In this document: positions 1-9,444 of the stretch, one piece after another
Layout: every line of letters begins with the position of its first letter
Numbering within the stretch: the first letter of the stretch is position 1
From: an uncultured Treponema sp.
GTDB lineage: Bacteria; Spirochaetota; Spirochaetia; Treponematales; Treponemataceae
Assembly: GCA_937885175.1 (NCBI GenBank)
Contig: CAKZZO010000091.1
Coordinates: forward strand, 1 to 30,116
DNA length: 30,116 bases
Reading direction: 5' to 3'
The notes under the pieces: model-generated
The model's input: only the letters and a program-made list of their open reading frames with translations
The model's database searches: none
Told to the model about the DNA's origin: nothing
Program-made: the position numbers and the translations under genes

Positions 1-395
1 CCATATCCGTTACGGCGGACGTGTCAAAGCCGCTCACATCTAGGGAAGTCAGCCCGCTACAGTTATAGAACATATTTGACATACTCGTTACGTTACTCGT
101 ATCAAGCCCATGTAAATCGAGTGAAGTTAGCCCACTACAGCCAGAGAACATTCTGGTCATACTCGTTACGCTTGCAGTATTGAGCATGGTTAAGTCAAGT
201 TCAGTAAGAGAAGAACAGTTATAGAATAGACTAGACATGCCAGTTACATGGGAGGTATCAAGACCCCTCAGATCAACTGATTTTAGTTTTGTGCACATGC
301 TGAACGTGCCGGACATATTCGTTACGTTGCTCGTGTCTAAGCCACGCAAATCTGCCGAAATCAGTTTCGTACAGTTCATAAACACACTAGAAGTA
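1..395 (-). repeat. 78-bp tandem repeats coding BspA-type LRR units
   Basis: Read on the minus strand, the coding sequence repeats every 78 bp (26 residues). The 'tcatactcgttacg' class of block recurs near 87, 165, 243 and 321 with substitutions. Each unit encodes L.LDL.GLDTSNVTSM..MF.NCSG. Five units are at least partly visible before the edge and the array clearly continues outside the window. Substitutions between units are mostly conservative, so the array looks old and selected rather than freshly expanded. Confidence 0.8.
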
Positions 396-1690
396 CTGGA
401 AGCACAAACAATGCCAGCGTCTTCGTCAATTACAAGCGATATGCTGTCAGCTCCAGTAGATTTTATCGCATTGGCAATTTTTCCACTTGTACTTGACTGG
501 CTTATGTCCGCCGCCGTCACGTCCTCGTAGAGCGTCAGGGTAATGTCACCGCTGGCATTGGTAATTGCCGTTACCGTGGACAAAAGGTCACTGTAAGATG
601 TCGTTACCCCCGCACCATCGGTAATTGCTGCGTAGCGAACTTTCTTCCACTTGGCATACACTGAAAGATTCTCTGCCCTGCCCCTGGTGACTTCCGTAAT
701 TTCATTTCCGGCAGTGCAGGCGGCATCGGTGTACCAGCCCAAAAACTGGCAGCCAGTCTTGCTGGCAAGCGGAAGGGTGAAGGCACTCCTGCGGGAAAAC
801 TGAGTGGGTGCGCTGGTAGAAAAGGTGACGGTGCTGCCGTCAATAATGCTTGCACTGCCATCCGTGCCTACGTCATAGTAGCTCATGGTAAAGACTTCGT
901 TTAAGTCCAGTTCACGGGAAGCAAGGCTTGTTCTGCCGGGAACAATGCGCACATATTCGCGGTAGGTGTTCAAGAGAAGCGACTGGTCGTCTCCGCCGTA
1001 AAAGATGACGGTTACCAGATAGCGGCCGGAAGCAATTTTTTCGCTGTCATTGTCCCGGGCTTTGGCATAGGTGACTTTTCCGCTTTCGGCAAGGGAAAGG
1101 TCTTCTTCCCCACATATCGTTGCAGTGCCGTCTATTGAAGTAACCATTGCAGTCACCCTGCTGGCATTTCCGCTGTAGGAAATAGTCAGGGAAAATCCGC
1201 CGTAATAGGTGTCTGACGTTGGTTCTTCCAGAAGAATGCTGATGGAGTTGCTGCCCGCTTTTAGGGTGATGGGCTCGCTTGTGCCGCTGTAAAGGATGCC
1301 GTTTATTTCCACCGTCAGCGCAAAAGTCCAGACACCTATGGGCAATTCTTTTGTGGCAAGGGCATTTTTGAGCGCAAGAAGGCTGTCCTCAGCGGCCAGT
1401 GTCTCTTCAATGCCGCTACTAGCATAGGTTCCTTTTAGCGTCAGATTGGTAAGGGAAGGAAGTTCCTCCTCTGGAACAATGTCTCGGGCAGAAGGATTTT
1501 CGGAAAGAGCGCGGGAAAGGTTTTCGTCCGAAGATGTGAGCGAAAGGGAAAGATATGCCTTACCCGCTTCCTGCACATCGTCATCATCATCTGCCCCACA
1601 GGAGACAGAGACAAAGAGCAGCAAAAGGACAAGCAAAAAAGAAAAAATCAGGCTGAAAGGGGCTTTTTGCATAGACATTTTTTTTCTCAT
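1..1690 (-). CDS. BspA-like leucine-rich-repeat lipoprotein, partial (C-terminus beyond left edge)
   Basis: An open frame of at least 563 codons runs from the ATG at 1690 off the left edge. The N-terminus (MRKKMSMQKAP) leads into a long hydrophobic stretch ending VSVSC at Cys31, a loose spirochaete-type lipobox, then an Asp run (CGADDDDD). Residues of about 35-270 are unrecognised, probably beta-rich. One InlB/Listeria-Bacteroides type repeat follows (motif FLGWYTDAACTAG). From near base 395 leftward come BspA/DUF285-type leucine-rich repeats of 26 residues with the core LDTSNVTNM and a closing MF.NC. Such proteins are surface-exposed and often adhesive; that role is inferred. It starts 5 nt after the stop of the gene at 1696-5250, with AAGGA just before the ATG and GAGGTG further up, so it is probably translationally coupled. 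ATGs four and six codons downstream are alternative starts. Confidence 0.85.
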   Translation of the reverse strand, partial: MRKKMSMQKAPFSLIFSFLLVLLLLFVSVSCGADDDDDVQEAGKAYLSLSLTSSDENLSRALSENPSARDIVPEEELPSLTNLTLKGTYASSGIEETLAAEDSLLALKNALATKELPIGVWTFALTVEINGILYSGTSEPITLKAGSNSISILLEEPTSDTYYGGFSLTISYSGNASRVTAMVTSIDGTATICGEEDLSLAESGKVTYAKARDNDSEKIASGRYLVTVIFYGGDDQSLLLNTYREYVRIVPGRTSLASRELDLNEVFTMSYYDVGTDGSASIIDGSTVTFSTSAPTQFSRRSAFTLPLASKTGCQFLGWYTDAACTAGNEITEVTRGRAENLSVYAKWKKVRYAAITDGAGVTTSYSDLLSTVTAITNASGDITLTLYEDVTAADISQSSTSGKIANAIKSTGADSISLVIDEDAGIVCASSTSSVFMNCTKLISADLRGLDTSNVTNMSGTFSMCTKLKSVDLRGLDTSHVTGMSSLFYNCSSLTELDLTMLNTASVTSMTRMFSGCSGLTSLDLHGLDTSNVTSMSNMFYNCSGLTSLDVSGFDTSAVTDM

Positions 1691-1695
1691 CTTCC

Positions 1696-4600
1696 TTATT
1701 TCACCTCTACCTGCGCAAAGTAAGACACGACTTCATTATTGCTGGCGGAGTCAAGGTGGGTCGCATGCAGTTCCACATCATAACTTCCCTTGGAAAGCGT
1801 GTCCAAATATACGGTAAGCTGCGCCCCTAATGTACCGATTAGCTGTGCACCCGAAGTTCCGTTCCATGCAGTTACCTTTTCGCCGTCAAAGAACCATTCA
1901 AATTCCCACCAGTTCTCCTCGCTGGTGTCCACGGTAAAGGTGACGCTTGTTTCTGCCTTTGTCACCGTCACGGGAATCTGACTGTAAACAGGAAGGCTTA
2001 CGTCAAAATCAATTTTTGCCGTCTGACGTGCAAGATAGCCCGTGCTGCCGACTACCCACTCGTCTGTTCCATTCGGAGTGACAGCAAATTTTTCGTATGC
2101 GTCCAAGATGCCTGCGCCTGAAAGGACCTGAACGGTGGTAGCATAGTTTGCCGGTGTAATAGTGGCTACGGGTGATGTGGCGGTCAAAGTTCCGTCCACC
2201 GTAATGCATGTATCTGCCGCGACGTACACATCATTATCCGCAGCAACCTTTGCGCTATTGCTCATGCTAAAGACACCTGCATTGTAGACTCCGCCTGCAT
2301 TATCACTTGCCGTATTTCCGCTTATACTGCCGTCTGTCATGGTGAGTCTATCGGTATTGTAGATACCTCCGCCCTTCTTTGCCGTATTGTTTGATATGAC
2401 TGCCCCTGCAAGGGTAAGCGTTCCGTCATTGTAGACCCCGCCGCCGTTATAGGCAACATCCCGTGTGCTGTTTGCTGTAATCACGACCCCCTCACCCAGA
2501 GTAACATTTGCGCTGCTACCCACATAGAGGGCGCCTGCACCGATACCGTTACCTTTGGTGAGGGTTATATGTTTGAGCGTAAGGGGAACATTTGACGTTA
2601 CAGAAAGTACCGTGTCATCTCCCGTGCCGTCATTGTCAGTGTCACCAGAGAGGACTGCCCCGCCCTCACCCACAATGGTGACTGAAGCAGCGGCCGTATC
2701 AGACAGATTTATGTCATATATACCGCGCAATGTGCCATCCACATGAATCGTCCAATTGTAGTCGCTGTAATTGTGGAAAGAGATTTTTTCCAGTGCCCGA
2801 GAAAGGCTTGCAAAGGGCTGGCTCTGTGTGCCGACAATATTGCCTATGAATTCGCCTGTTCGGTCATCACCTGTTTCCGCCACATAGATATGGGGCTCAA
2901 GGGTGAGTTTCCCAATAATCTGCATTTCCCATTCAACGCTATCGTTCTCAAAGTCAAAGGAATCCGTATATGCCCAGTCATTATACCAGCCGCCAAATAC
3001 ATAGCCTTCAATCTCTGGGGCAGCGGGCTTGGTGACTTTTTCGCCGTAAGCCACTTCCTGCGTCTGGTAGGTGACTTCAGTGCCAGAGACATTGTATATA
3101 AAGCGTACCGTATATTTTTCAATTTCCCAGCCCGCATAGAGGTGAAGCCGATAGTAGTCGCCGTCATCTTTGACCGCATCAGAAACAGAAAGCGGGAATG
3201 TTGCAGGCGTAGTACATTCGCGGTCACTATACCACCGAGTAAAGGTGTAATGGTCGCGCCATGGTGTGCCGTATTTTTCTGACGGGTCGGTAATCGCCTG
3301 TCCGTAGAAGTAGGTACAGTAATTCTGTGATTCATTGGTCTTTGCATCATCCCAGTACCAGCCGTAATGACCGATAACTTGAATCGACCAAAGTTGATAC
3401 CAGGTCTGGTCTTCGGTGATAGCAATGGCCGACCATGAGGCGGAATCGTTTTCAGTGGCATCTGCCGTTTTTGCAAAGCCCTCCCTATGATAATATGCGG
3501 GTGTGGTAAAGATTTCCTTGCTTCCATATTCAGTCGCCTGCCAATAAATGTCGTTCAGACGCTGTTTTGAGCCTTTGCCCACTTTCTTTTCAAGTTTTTC
3601 CGATAGGTTTGCCGAGTTAATCAGGGTGACAGTACAATAGTCGCTTGTCCAGAAGGCATAGAGGTCCAGATTTTCCGTAAAGTTTTCAATCCTGTCGTCC
3701 GTAAAATAGTCCGTGCCAGATCCGTCCGCCCTGGTGTTCCATTTGAGGAAGTACTGGCTTTCAGGCAGGTCGGAGAACATGGTGCTGACATCGTAAATCC
3801 ATGCGCTTTCGTTGTAGATGTATGAATAACGATTTCTTGTCTGCCAGTAGTTTTCATCAGTTTCCGCCGTACCGTCGTTGCGATGGTAGGTGATGTAGCG
3901 GACGCGCGGCCAGTATCCGTATACCGTGACGTCTTCTGTAATCGGCGTGTCGCCTATGCTAAACCATTCGTTCCAAGTGCCGTAGTCTTTGTACCAGCCC
4001 CGATGCTCGTATTCGCCGTCAGTATAGTTGTAGTCAAACCACTGGGCGTACTCGCCCTGCTTAACTTTTTGCGTGTTGACTACTGTAGTGCCGTCACGTC
4101 CGATAAAGGTGACGGTGTATTCAACGGCAATTTCTTTCCACAGGACGTAGAAAGTGCTGTCGCCATCAAAGGTTATGTCACCAGACAGGCTGCTGTCAGG
4201 GGCTGCTGCGTCCGCACTCGTGGCAAAGCCGTAGAATTCGTAGCCGTCAGGAGCGGTAAAGGTGACCTTTTCGTTGTAGAGGGACTGGAGATTTATGCGA
4301 GCGCCTTTTGCAATACGCACCGCCGACTGCTCGAAAACGGCGGCATTGGTGTTCACAAAGGTAATGGTGCAATAACTGTCCGTCCAGACCGCATAGAAAT
4401 CCATGTCTGCACCAACCGCAGCATACTGTTCTCCCGCAAGATAAGCGGCTTCCTTTGCATCTGCGGAAAGCGCCCAGCCAAGGAAGTAGTAGCCATCAGG
4501 GCTGTCTGCAAAAAGACTTGTATATGAGGGCAGCGTGTAGGATTCGCCATCCGCCGTCTTCTGCGTCGCCTTTTGGCCAGAGCCGTCATTCTTATGGAAG

Positions 4601-5250
4601 GTAATCGTTCGCATGACCGACCATTTTGAGTAAAGCGTAAGGTCTTGGTCAACGGTCTGTGTATATACGTCAAAGACTGACTGGCATTCAGGCTCCAAAT
4701 ACCAGCCGACAAAGGAATAGTCTCCGTCCGTCTGTTCAAAGCCCGGCTGTCCTGGCGTAGTGCCGACTTCAACAGTCCGACTTCCCAGCAGGCTTGTGCC
4801 ATCACGACCGATGTAGGTCACCGTTACGTAGGATTTTGTCGGGTCAACTTCAGGCTCAGGGTCACCAGACTTCCACACGGCAAGGAGATAGGCAGGCTGA
4901 GGCGTTACCGTAAAGGAAGTGACATAGCCATTTTCATCAACAGAAAGGCTTTCCGGCCGTTCAGCACTTTTTGTCAGGGGATTTCGCAAGAAATTCCAGC
5001 CGTCAATATGATAGCCATGGCGCGTAAGGGAAGGAAATTCTTTTGACGATTTTGTAGAACCGATTTTATATGACTGTATGGCGTTTTCAGCACTGTCGTT
5101 TGTGTCAGGATCATCATAATAGAAGGTATACTTGGTGCTAAGGTCATCTTCAAGGGCTTCCTTGAGGTCACCGTTAAGGAGTGCATCACACCCAGCAAAA
5201 AGTGAAGTGAGGAATACTAACGCTGTAAACAAAGAAAAAGATTTCTTCAT
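1696..5250 (-). CDS. Lipoprotein with InlB-type repeats and right-handed beta-helix domain
   Basis: 1184 aa. The signal peptide ends in a clear lipobox (LFAGC, Cys21). Residues of about 40-780 hold roughly nine InlB B-repeat / List_Bact-like units, recognisable by aromatic G(F/W)xxW..W endings such as FVGWYLEPEC, YFLGWALSAD and FGGWYNDW. Residues of about 785-1040 look like a parallel beta-helix (pectin-lyase fold): a YVAETGDD..GT...PF.SL..A entry motif, then GGGVYNDGTLTL / GGGIYNTDRLTM / AGGVYNAGVFSM rungs, as in polymorphic outer-membrane-type repeats. The last 100 residues form an Ig/PKD-like unit (WWEFEWFFDG). Surface attachment is inferred from the lipobox and repeats; the ligand is unknown. 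The gene lies 8 nt after the upstream stop and 5 nt before the next start, inside one operon. AGGG seven bases before the ATG is a weak ribosome site. Confidence 0.88.
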   Translation of the reverse strand: MKKSFSLFTALVFLTSLFAGCDALLNGDLKEALEDDLSTKYTFYYDDPDTNDSAENAIQSYKIGSTKSSKEFPSLTRHGYHIDGWNFLRNPLTKSAERPESLSVDENGYVTSFTVTPQPAYLLAVWKSGDPEPEVDPTKSYVTVTYIGRDGTSLLGSRTVEVGTTPGQPGFEQTDGDYSFVGWYLEPECQSVFDVYTQTVDQDLTLYSKWSVMRTITFHKNDGSGQKATQKTADGESYTLPSYTSLFADSPDGYYFLGWALSADAKEAAYLAGEQYAAVGADMDFYAVWTDSYCTITFVNTNAAVFEQSAVRIAKGARINLQSLYNEKVTFTAPDGYEFYGFATSADAAAPDSSLSGDITFDGDSTFYVLWKEIAVEYTVTFIGRDGTTVVNTQKVKQGEYAQWFDYNYTDGEYEHRGWYKDYGTWNEWFSIGDTPITEDVTVYGYWPRVRYITYHRNDGTAETDENYWQTRNRYSYIYNESAWIYDVSTMFSDLPESQYFLKWNTRADGSGTDYFTDDRIENFTENLDLYAFWTSDYCTVTLINSANLSEKLEKKVGKGSKQRLNDIYWQATEYGSKEIFTTPAYYHREGFAKTADATENDSASWSAIAITEDQTWYQLWSIQVIGHYGWYWDDAKTNESQNYCTYFYGQAITDPSEKYGTPWRDHYTFTRWYSDRECTTPATFPLSVSDAVKDDGDYYRLHLYAGWEIEKYTVRFIYNVSGTEVTYQTQEVAYGEKVTKPAAPEIEGYVFGGWYNDWAYTDSFDFENDSVEWEMQIIGKLTLEPHIYVAETGDDRTGEFIGNIVGTQSQPFASLSRALEKISFHNYSDYNWTIHVDGTLRGIYDINLSDTAAASVTIVGEGGAVLSGDTDNDGTGDDTVLSVTSNVPLTLKHITLTKGNGIGAGALYVGSSANVTLGEGVVITANSTRDVAYNGGGVYNDGTLTLAGAVISNNTAKKGGGIYNTDRLTMTDGSISGNTASDNAGGVYNAGVFSMSNSAKVAADNDVYVAADTCITVDGTLTATSPVATITPANYATTVQVLSGAGILDAYEKFAVTPNGTDEWVVGSTGYLARQTAKIDFDVSLPVYSQIPVTVTKAETSVTFTVDTSEENWWEFEWFFDGEKVTAWNGTSGAQLIGTLGAQLTVYLDTLSKGSYDVELHATHLDSASNNEVVSYFAQVEVK

Positions 5251-5258
5251 ATGGTACC

Positions 5259-6674
5259 CTATAGTCTGAAGCCTAGACTGATATACGGCATGAAGAGCGT
5301 ACTCGTCATATCCGGTATCATAATCAGTGAAAGGTCAAGACCTGCTTCCAGCGAAAGGAAACTTATGGGAATATACCCAAAAGAAAGTCCGCCCGCCACA
5401 TTCGGATAGAAGAAAAGCGTGTCGCTTCCCTCTGACCGTTGTCCTCCGTCCTTCGTATATTCCACTTTCTTGTGCACAAAAGTGAGGCCACCACCCGCCT
5501 TCATCTGCCAGAACCATCGTTTTGTCGCGGTAAAATTCCTGCGGTAGACCAGAGAAAAATCGCCGCCAACCAGCATCAGTTCTGTATCATAGAAGTCTTC
5601 CGACATCTTGAATCTTTCATGCTGGGCAGAAAGTTCAAATCCAAAGTGATTCCTCTCATTCCACTGAATGGGAAGAAGCGTAATCCTTGCGTTAAAGGCA
5701 GGAATTGCAAAGCGACTGTCGCTGTAATCCTGCAGTTCCCCAGAAATGATTCCTGAAAGCCCCGCTCCACCGGCAACAGTAAGATGCTTAGTATCATTAT
5801 ATATTCTTTTTGCCAAGTTTTCAGCCTTTTTCTGGGCTTTTTCAGCAGATTTCTTCTCTTCTTCTATCTTTTTTTCTTCGGCAAGACGCTGTTTTTCTTC
5901 TTCTTTTGCCTGACGCTCCGCTTCTTTTTCCGCGGCGAGTCGTTCTTTTTCTGCGGCCTTCTGCTCCTTTTCCGCTTCTTTTGCGGCAGCCTTTTCTTCA
6001 GCCTGTCTTTCTTTTTCTGCCTTTTTTGTAGCAGCCTCCTCTGCCCTAACAATGCGCGGGCGGTCTACAACGCTAAAGGCGGGAGACTCGCTTGCCAGTC
6101 CAGAGGGATTTGTTACGCGCAGTTTCCATGAGCCTTCGGGCACGTTCTTAAACTGCGCCATGCTTGCCCGCGCCACTTCTGAACCGATTGCCGTAGAGCC
6201 AACGCCCACCAGAACTCCCTTTATCACCTTGCCTGTTTCTTCGTTCACCAGCTCAACGGAAGTAGCACCCGTAACGTCAGAGATGGTAACAGGCATTTCC
6301 AGCGTCTTACTGTCAGAACCCAGGTCTACGCTTTTTTGCGGCAACTTTATCTCCGGGGTGCTGGCCTTGAGGATTTCAAAATCTGCCCACTCGCTGACAC
6401 GGGCTTCCCTGCCCAAAAAGTCATAGGCATGAATACGGTAGCGGTACTTGCCCGCAGGAAGGGAAAGTTCGACATAATTTTTTTCCGTGGTAAAAGTCTT
6501 GAGGTTGCCAGAGGACGGCTGGACTTCCACTTTGTATTCAAGTACGTTTTTATCCGCCTTCCATTCAAGCCGCTGGGAAAAATCCGCTGAGGACAAAGGA
6601 AGGACGCACACGGCAAAAATCGCGCAAAAAAGAGAATATTTTATTGTAGAAAAAATACTCTTTTTACTCGGCAT
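5259..6674 (-). CDS. Envelope protein: fibronectin-like domain, charged coiled coil, C-terminal outer-membrane barrel
   Basis: 471 aa. Signal peptide residues 1-30 (SLFCAIFAVCVLPLSSA). Residues 31-103 look like a fibronectin-type III/Ig fold (YVELSLPAGKYRYRIHAYD), and 107-203 like a second beta domain. Residues 208-291 are an almost uninterrupted A/E/K/R run, a long alpha-helix or coiled coil. Residues 298-471 alternate like beta-strands and end in YISLGFRL, typical of an outer-membrane barrel C-terminus. A sensible model is a protein inserted in the outer membrane by its barrel, with the helix spanning the periplasm; this is inference. It overlaps the upstream gene by 11 nt, and its Shine-Dalgarno (GGAAGGA) lies inside that gene's last codons. 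Not matched to a named family. Confidence 0.85.
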   Translation of the reverse strand: MPSKKSIFSTIKYSLFCAIFAVCVLPLSSADFSQRLEWKADKNVLEYKVEVQPSSGNLKTFTTEKNYVELSLPAGKYRYRIHAYDFLGREARVSEWADFEILKASTPEIKLPQKSVDLGSDSKTLEMPVTISDVTGATSVELVNEETGKVIKGVLVGVGSTAIGSEVARASMAQFKNVPEGSWKLRVTNPSGLASESPAFSVVDRPRIVRAEEAATKKAEKERQAEEKAAAKEAEKEQKAAEKERLAAEKEAERQAKEEEKQRLAEEKKIEEEKKSAEKAQKKAENLAKRIYNDTKHLTVAGGAGLSGIISGELQDYSDSRFAIPAFNARITLLPIQWNERNHFGFELSAQHERFKMSEDFYDTELMLVGGDFSLVYRRNFTATKRWFWQMKAGGGLTFVHKKVEYTKDGGQRSEGSDTLFFYPNVAGGLSFGYIPISFLSLEAGLDLSLIMIPDMTSTLFMPYISLGFRL

Positions 6675-9444
6675 ACATCCTTCCGGGTTTTATCGTCTGA
6701 ATTTTATCCGGCTCATCAAATGAAATCTTAAATTCGCTGCTGGCAACGCGGCTGTGCTGTTCCTCGTAGCCGTCCTTTGCATAGCAGTAGGCTGTGACAT
6801 TCCACACAAAGTCGCCCACATCAAGTACAGACAAGTCTTTCAGGCGAACGCTTGTTCCTTTTACGCTGCGCTCCGTCATCACCGGGATGAGGGATTTTCC
6901 AGAGCCCTTGCGGTAGAGCGCAAACTGGTATTCGGTTGCCCCCTCCACCGCCTGCCAGGTAAAGACAATGGTGCGGTTTTTGCGCAGATACTGGCTGTCC
7001 ATTACCAGACGGTTTGCAGGCGCAAGAAGATTTGCCCGGCTCAGTTCCGGCACCGCCTCAACGGTAAAGTCACGGAGGACGGAATCGACAGGGAAGCCTT
7101 GAGCCGTGCTTGCCAGAACCTGCCATGTGTAGTTGCCAGGCGTAAGCCGTTCCACCGATGCGGCAAGTTTCGTGCCAGTGGAAATGCGCTCCACAAGGCG
7201 GCTCGTGCCGTCTGCCTGTTTTTTGCTCAGCACAAATTCGTAGGAAAGCGCCTTGTCCCTGCCGCTCTGCCAGCTGAAAGTGACAGGCTTTCTCAGGGCG
7301 GTAAGTCCGTCTATCCTGGCATTTGCAAGGGGAATATGCTGTATGACAGGCGTAGGCTCGCGAACGCTAAAGACCAGAGCGTTTGACGCACCCGCGCGCT
7401 GGGCAGAAAATTCAGACTCTGCGGCAACAGCCTGAATGCGGCAGGTATAGGCATCTGGCGGCAGGACGAAACTAGCCCGAACGCCCTTTACGGCAGGATT
7501 CTGGGCTACCAGTTCATCTTTCTGATTATAGATGCGCACATTGTAATAGTCTGCCCCCGCCACTTCCCGCCAGGTAATCACTAGGGGTGAATTGCTGTGG
7601 GCAATGATTTCCGCACCAGCCTGGGGCGAAAGATACTGGGGCAGGCCCAATTCCCGCAAAACAGTAAAACTGCGGGGTGAGGTAAAGCCTTCCGTCGTAC
7701 CATCGGCAAGGCGGGCAGCCACACGCCAGTAATACTTGCCTTCTTCCAAAATAATGTTTCCGGCACTTGCGCCAGTTATTTCGCTTTCTTTTTCCACAGT
7801 GGCAAAGTCTGACCGCTTGGAAATCTGGAGCAGGGATTTTTCACCATTCCTGTAGTCATCACCCAGTTTCCACATGAATTGCGTGGCCGCCATCTTTGCC
7901 TGTTCCGCGCTGAAATTTTCCGGCGGATACAAAAGCTTGTTTTCCTGCGGAAGATATTTTGCCAGCGTAAAGGAACGGACGGCACTTTCGGGCGTAAGGT
8001 CATCGGGGTCGGAAGAAGTGCGGAGAATCTTCCAATAATAGGTGCCATCCCCTGCACTTGCTGCAAAATCATACGTAAAACGAAGGTCTTTGGTTTCTTT
8101 TTGCAAGACCAGCTGATTAAAGTTTGCATCCTTTGCCACAGTAAGCATATAGGAAGCGTCTTTCAGTTCGCTCTTCCATGCAAAATTAACCGTCGGCGTG
8201 GTGCGGTAGGTCACCTGAGTGTTTGCGGCAGGCACGGAAAGTTCTGGTGCGCGAATCTGCTCGTTTTTGATGACTGAAAATCCCCGCGGCTTGCTGGCAC
8301 CCTCATAGCCAATGTTGTTGAGGGTGTAGAAAGGTGTAACCTGCCAGTAATAGTTTCCAGCCTCCAGCGTATCCAGGGAAACAAAGGTGTCCTGCACGTC
8401 CATTTCCAAGGGAGAGCCCCGCATATCCGGTGTGGTGGACACAACAAATCGGTAGTGGTCAACATAATCATTGCCTGACCAGCGGAAATTGATGCGGGGT
8501 CTTGCGGAACGGTAACGGTATTCGCCGCCCTCTGCAGGAGACTGAGCCAGTACGCGGTCAATGGATTCCACCGTGATTTTTCCGTCCACAGCCATTTCCT
8601 TTGCATCCTCGGAGAAGGCACGCCAATAGACTACCCCGCTTTCAAGATTGAGTTCCGTTCCATTTGTCGTAAATTTCCCCTCGCTTTCCAGACGGGAAAA
8701 ATCTTTGGTGCGCGATGTCTGCACCACCACTTTTGCATTTGATTCGTCAGACCGTTTCCATTCCAGTTTAACGGGGATTGGCTCGTGCTTGATGTTCAGG
8801 AGACGCAATTCCTTGGGCAGCGAGGTAATGGTAAGGGGCTTTTTGGTGATTTCGCCGCCTTTTTCCACGCTGACCGATTCGCCGGAGGCAATTTCTGCCG
8901 TTGCCCCTGTTTCCGTGGTAATCTGAGCAGAACCGCTCTTGACTTCCAGACTCTTTGCACCGCTTGCGTCAGATTTTGCGGCTAGGCTTGCGCCTGCGTC
9001 CACGTTGACCGTAGAGCCGTCGTCCAGTTTGAGGGCAACTTTGGACTCAGCAGAAGAATCCACCTGAATGTCTCCGCCACCCACGGCAACCTGCAAGCCG
9101 TTTTCGCTGTAGTAAATCTGAACCATGGTGTTTTCTGACAAATCAATCGTAGTTCCGTCATTAAAGTAGATGACCGCAGAAGACAGGTCAGCAGTACGGA
9201 TAATGTCGCCGTCATACAGGGGCGCATTCTGATTGACACGTTCCCAAACAACACGGTCAGAATATTTTCGCTGAGCAATCTTATTCTTAAATGAGATAGT
9301 CGCAATGGTGTCCTTGTCGCTACGGGAAGATGAGTGATTCAAATCCCTCCAGAAGAGGTAAGTGAAAAATGCTGTCGTTCCCAGACAGATAAGGACGACC
9401 AGAAAATCACGGAGCGGCGACTTGAATCTTGTTCTCTTCTGCAT
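6664..9444 (-). CDS. Membrane-anchored FecR-domain protein with about seven fibronectin-like repeats
   Basis: 926 aa. One N-terminal transmembrane anchor (about residues 13-31) is followed by a FecR-type domain at about 55-195. Diagnostic features are GDIIRTADLSSAVIYFNDGT, DLSENTMVQI and the later LEVKSGSAQI / ASGESVSV turns. From residue 200 there are about seven units of 90-110 residues ending in Y(Y/T)W(Q/K/R)V plus F(S/T)V, as in YYWQVTPF, YYWKILR, YYWRVAARL and YTWQVLAS: fibronectin-type III-like folds for carbohydrate or protein contact. FecR domains often relay periplasmic signals; here no TonB receptor or sigma factor is adjacent, so a structural or wall-binding role is as likely. It overlaps the cyclase gene upstream by 38 nt; AGGTGA six bases before the ATG is its ribosome site. 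Confidence 0.87.
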   Translation of the reverse strand: MQKRTRFKSPLRDFLVVLICLGTTAFFTYLFWRDLNHSSSRSDKDTIATISFKNKIAQRKYSDRVVWERVNQNAPLYDGDIIRTADLSSAVIYFNDGTTIDLSENTMVQIYYSENGLQVAVGGGDIQVDSSAESKVALKLDDGSTVNVDAGASLAAKSDASGAKSLEVKSGSAQITTETGATAEIASGESVSVEKGGEITKKPLTITSLPKELRLLNIKHEPIPVKLEWKRSDESNAKVVVQTSRTKDFSRLESEGKFTTNGTELNLESGVVYWRAFSEDAKEMAVDGKITVESIDRVLAQSPAEGGEYRYRSARPRINFRWSGNDYVDHYRFVVSTTPDMRGSPLEMDVQDTFVSLDTLEAGNYYWQVTPFYTLNNIGYEGASKPRGFSVIKNEQIRAPELSVPAANTQVTYRTTPTVNFAWKSELKDASYMLTVAKDANFNQLVLQKETKDLRFTYDFAASAGDGTYYWKILRTSSDPDDLTPESAVRSFTLAKYLPQENKLLYPPENFSAEQAKMAATQFMWKLGDDYRNGEKSLLQISKRSDFATVEKESEITGASAGNIILEEGKYYWRVAARLADGTTEGFTSPRSFTVLRELGLPQYLSPQAGAEIIAHSNSPLVITWREVAGADYYNVRIYNQKDELVAQNPAVKGVRASFVLPPDAYTCRIQAVAAESEFSAQRAGASNALVFSVREPTPVIQHIPLANARIDGLTALRKPVTFSWQSGRDKALSYEFVLSKKQADGTSRLVERISTGTKLAASVERLTPGNYTWQVLASTAQGFPVDSVLRDFTVEAVPELSRANLLAPANRLVMDSQYLRKNRTIVFTWQAVEGATEYQFALYRKGSGKSLIPVMTERSVKGTSVRLKDLSVLDVGDFVWNVTAYCYAKDGYEEQHSRVASSEFKISFDEPDKIQTIKPGRMYAE

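Noticed and set aside
5864..6052. Lys/Arg-rich frame in the coiled-coil region of the barrel protein
   Set aside because: Shadow of the A/E/K-rich coding sequence in another frame.
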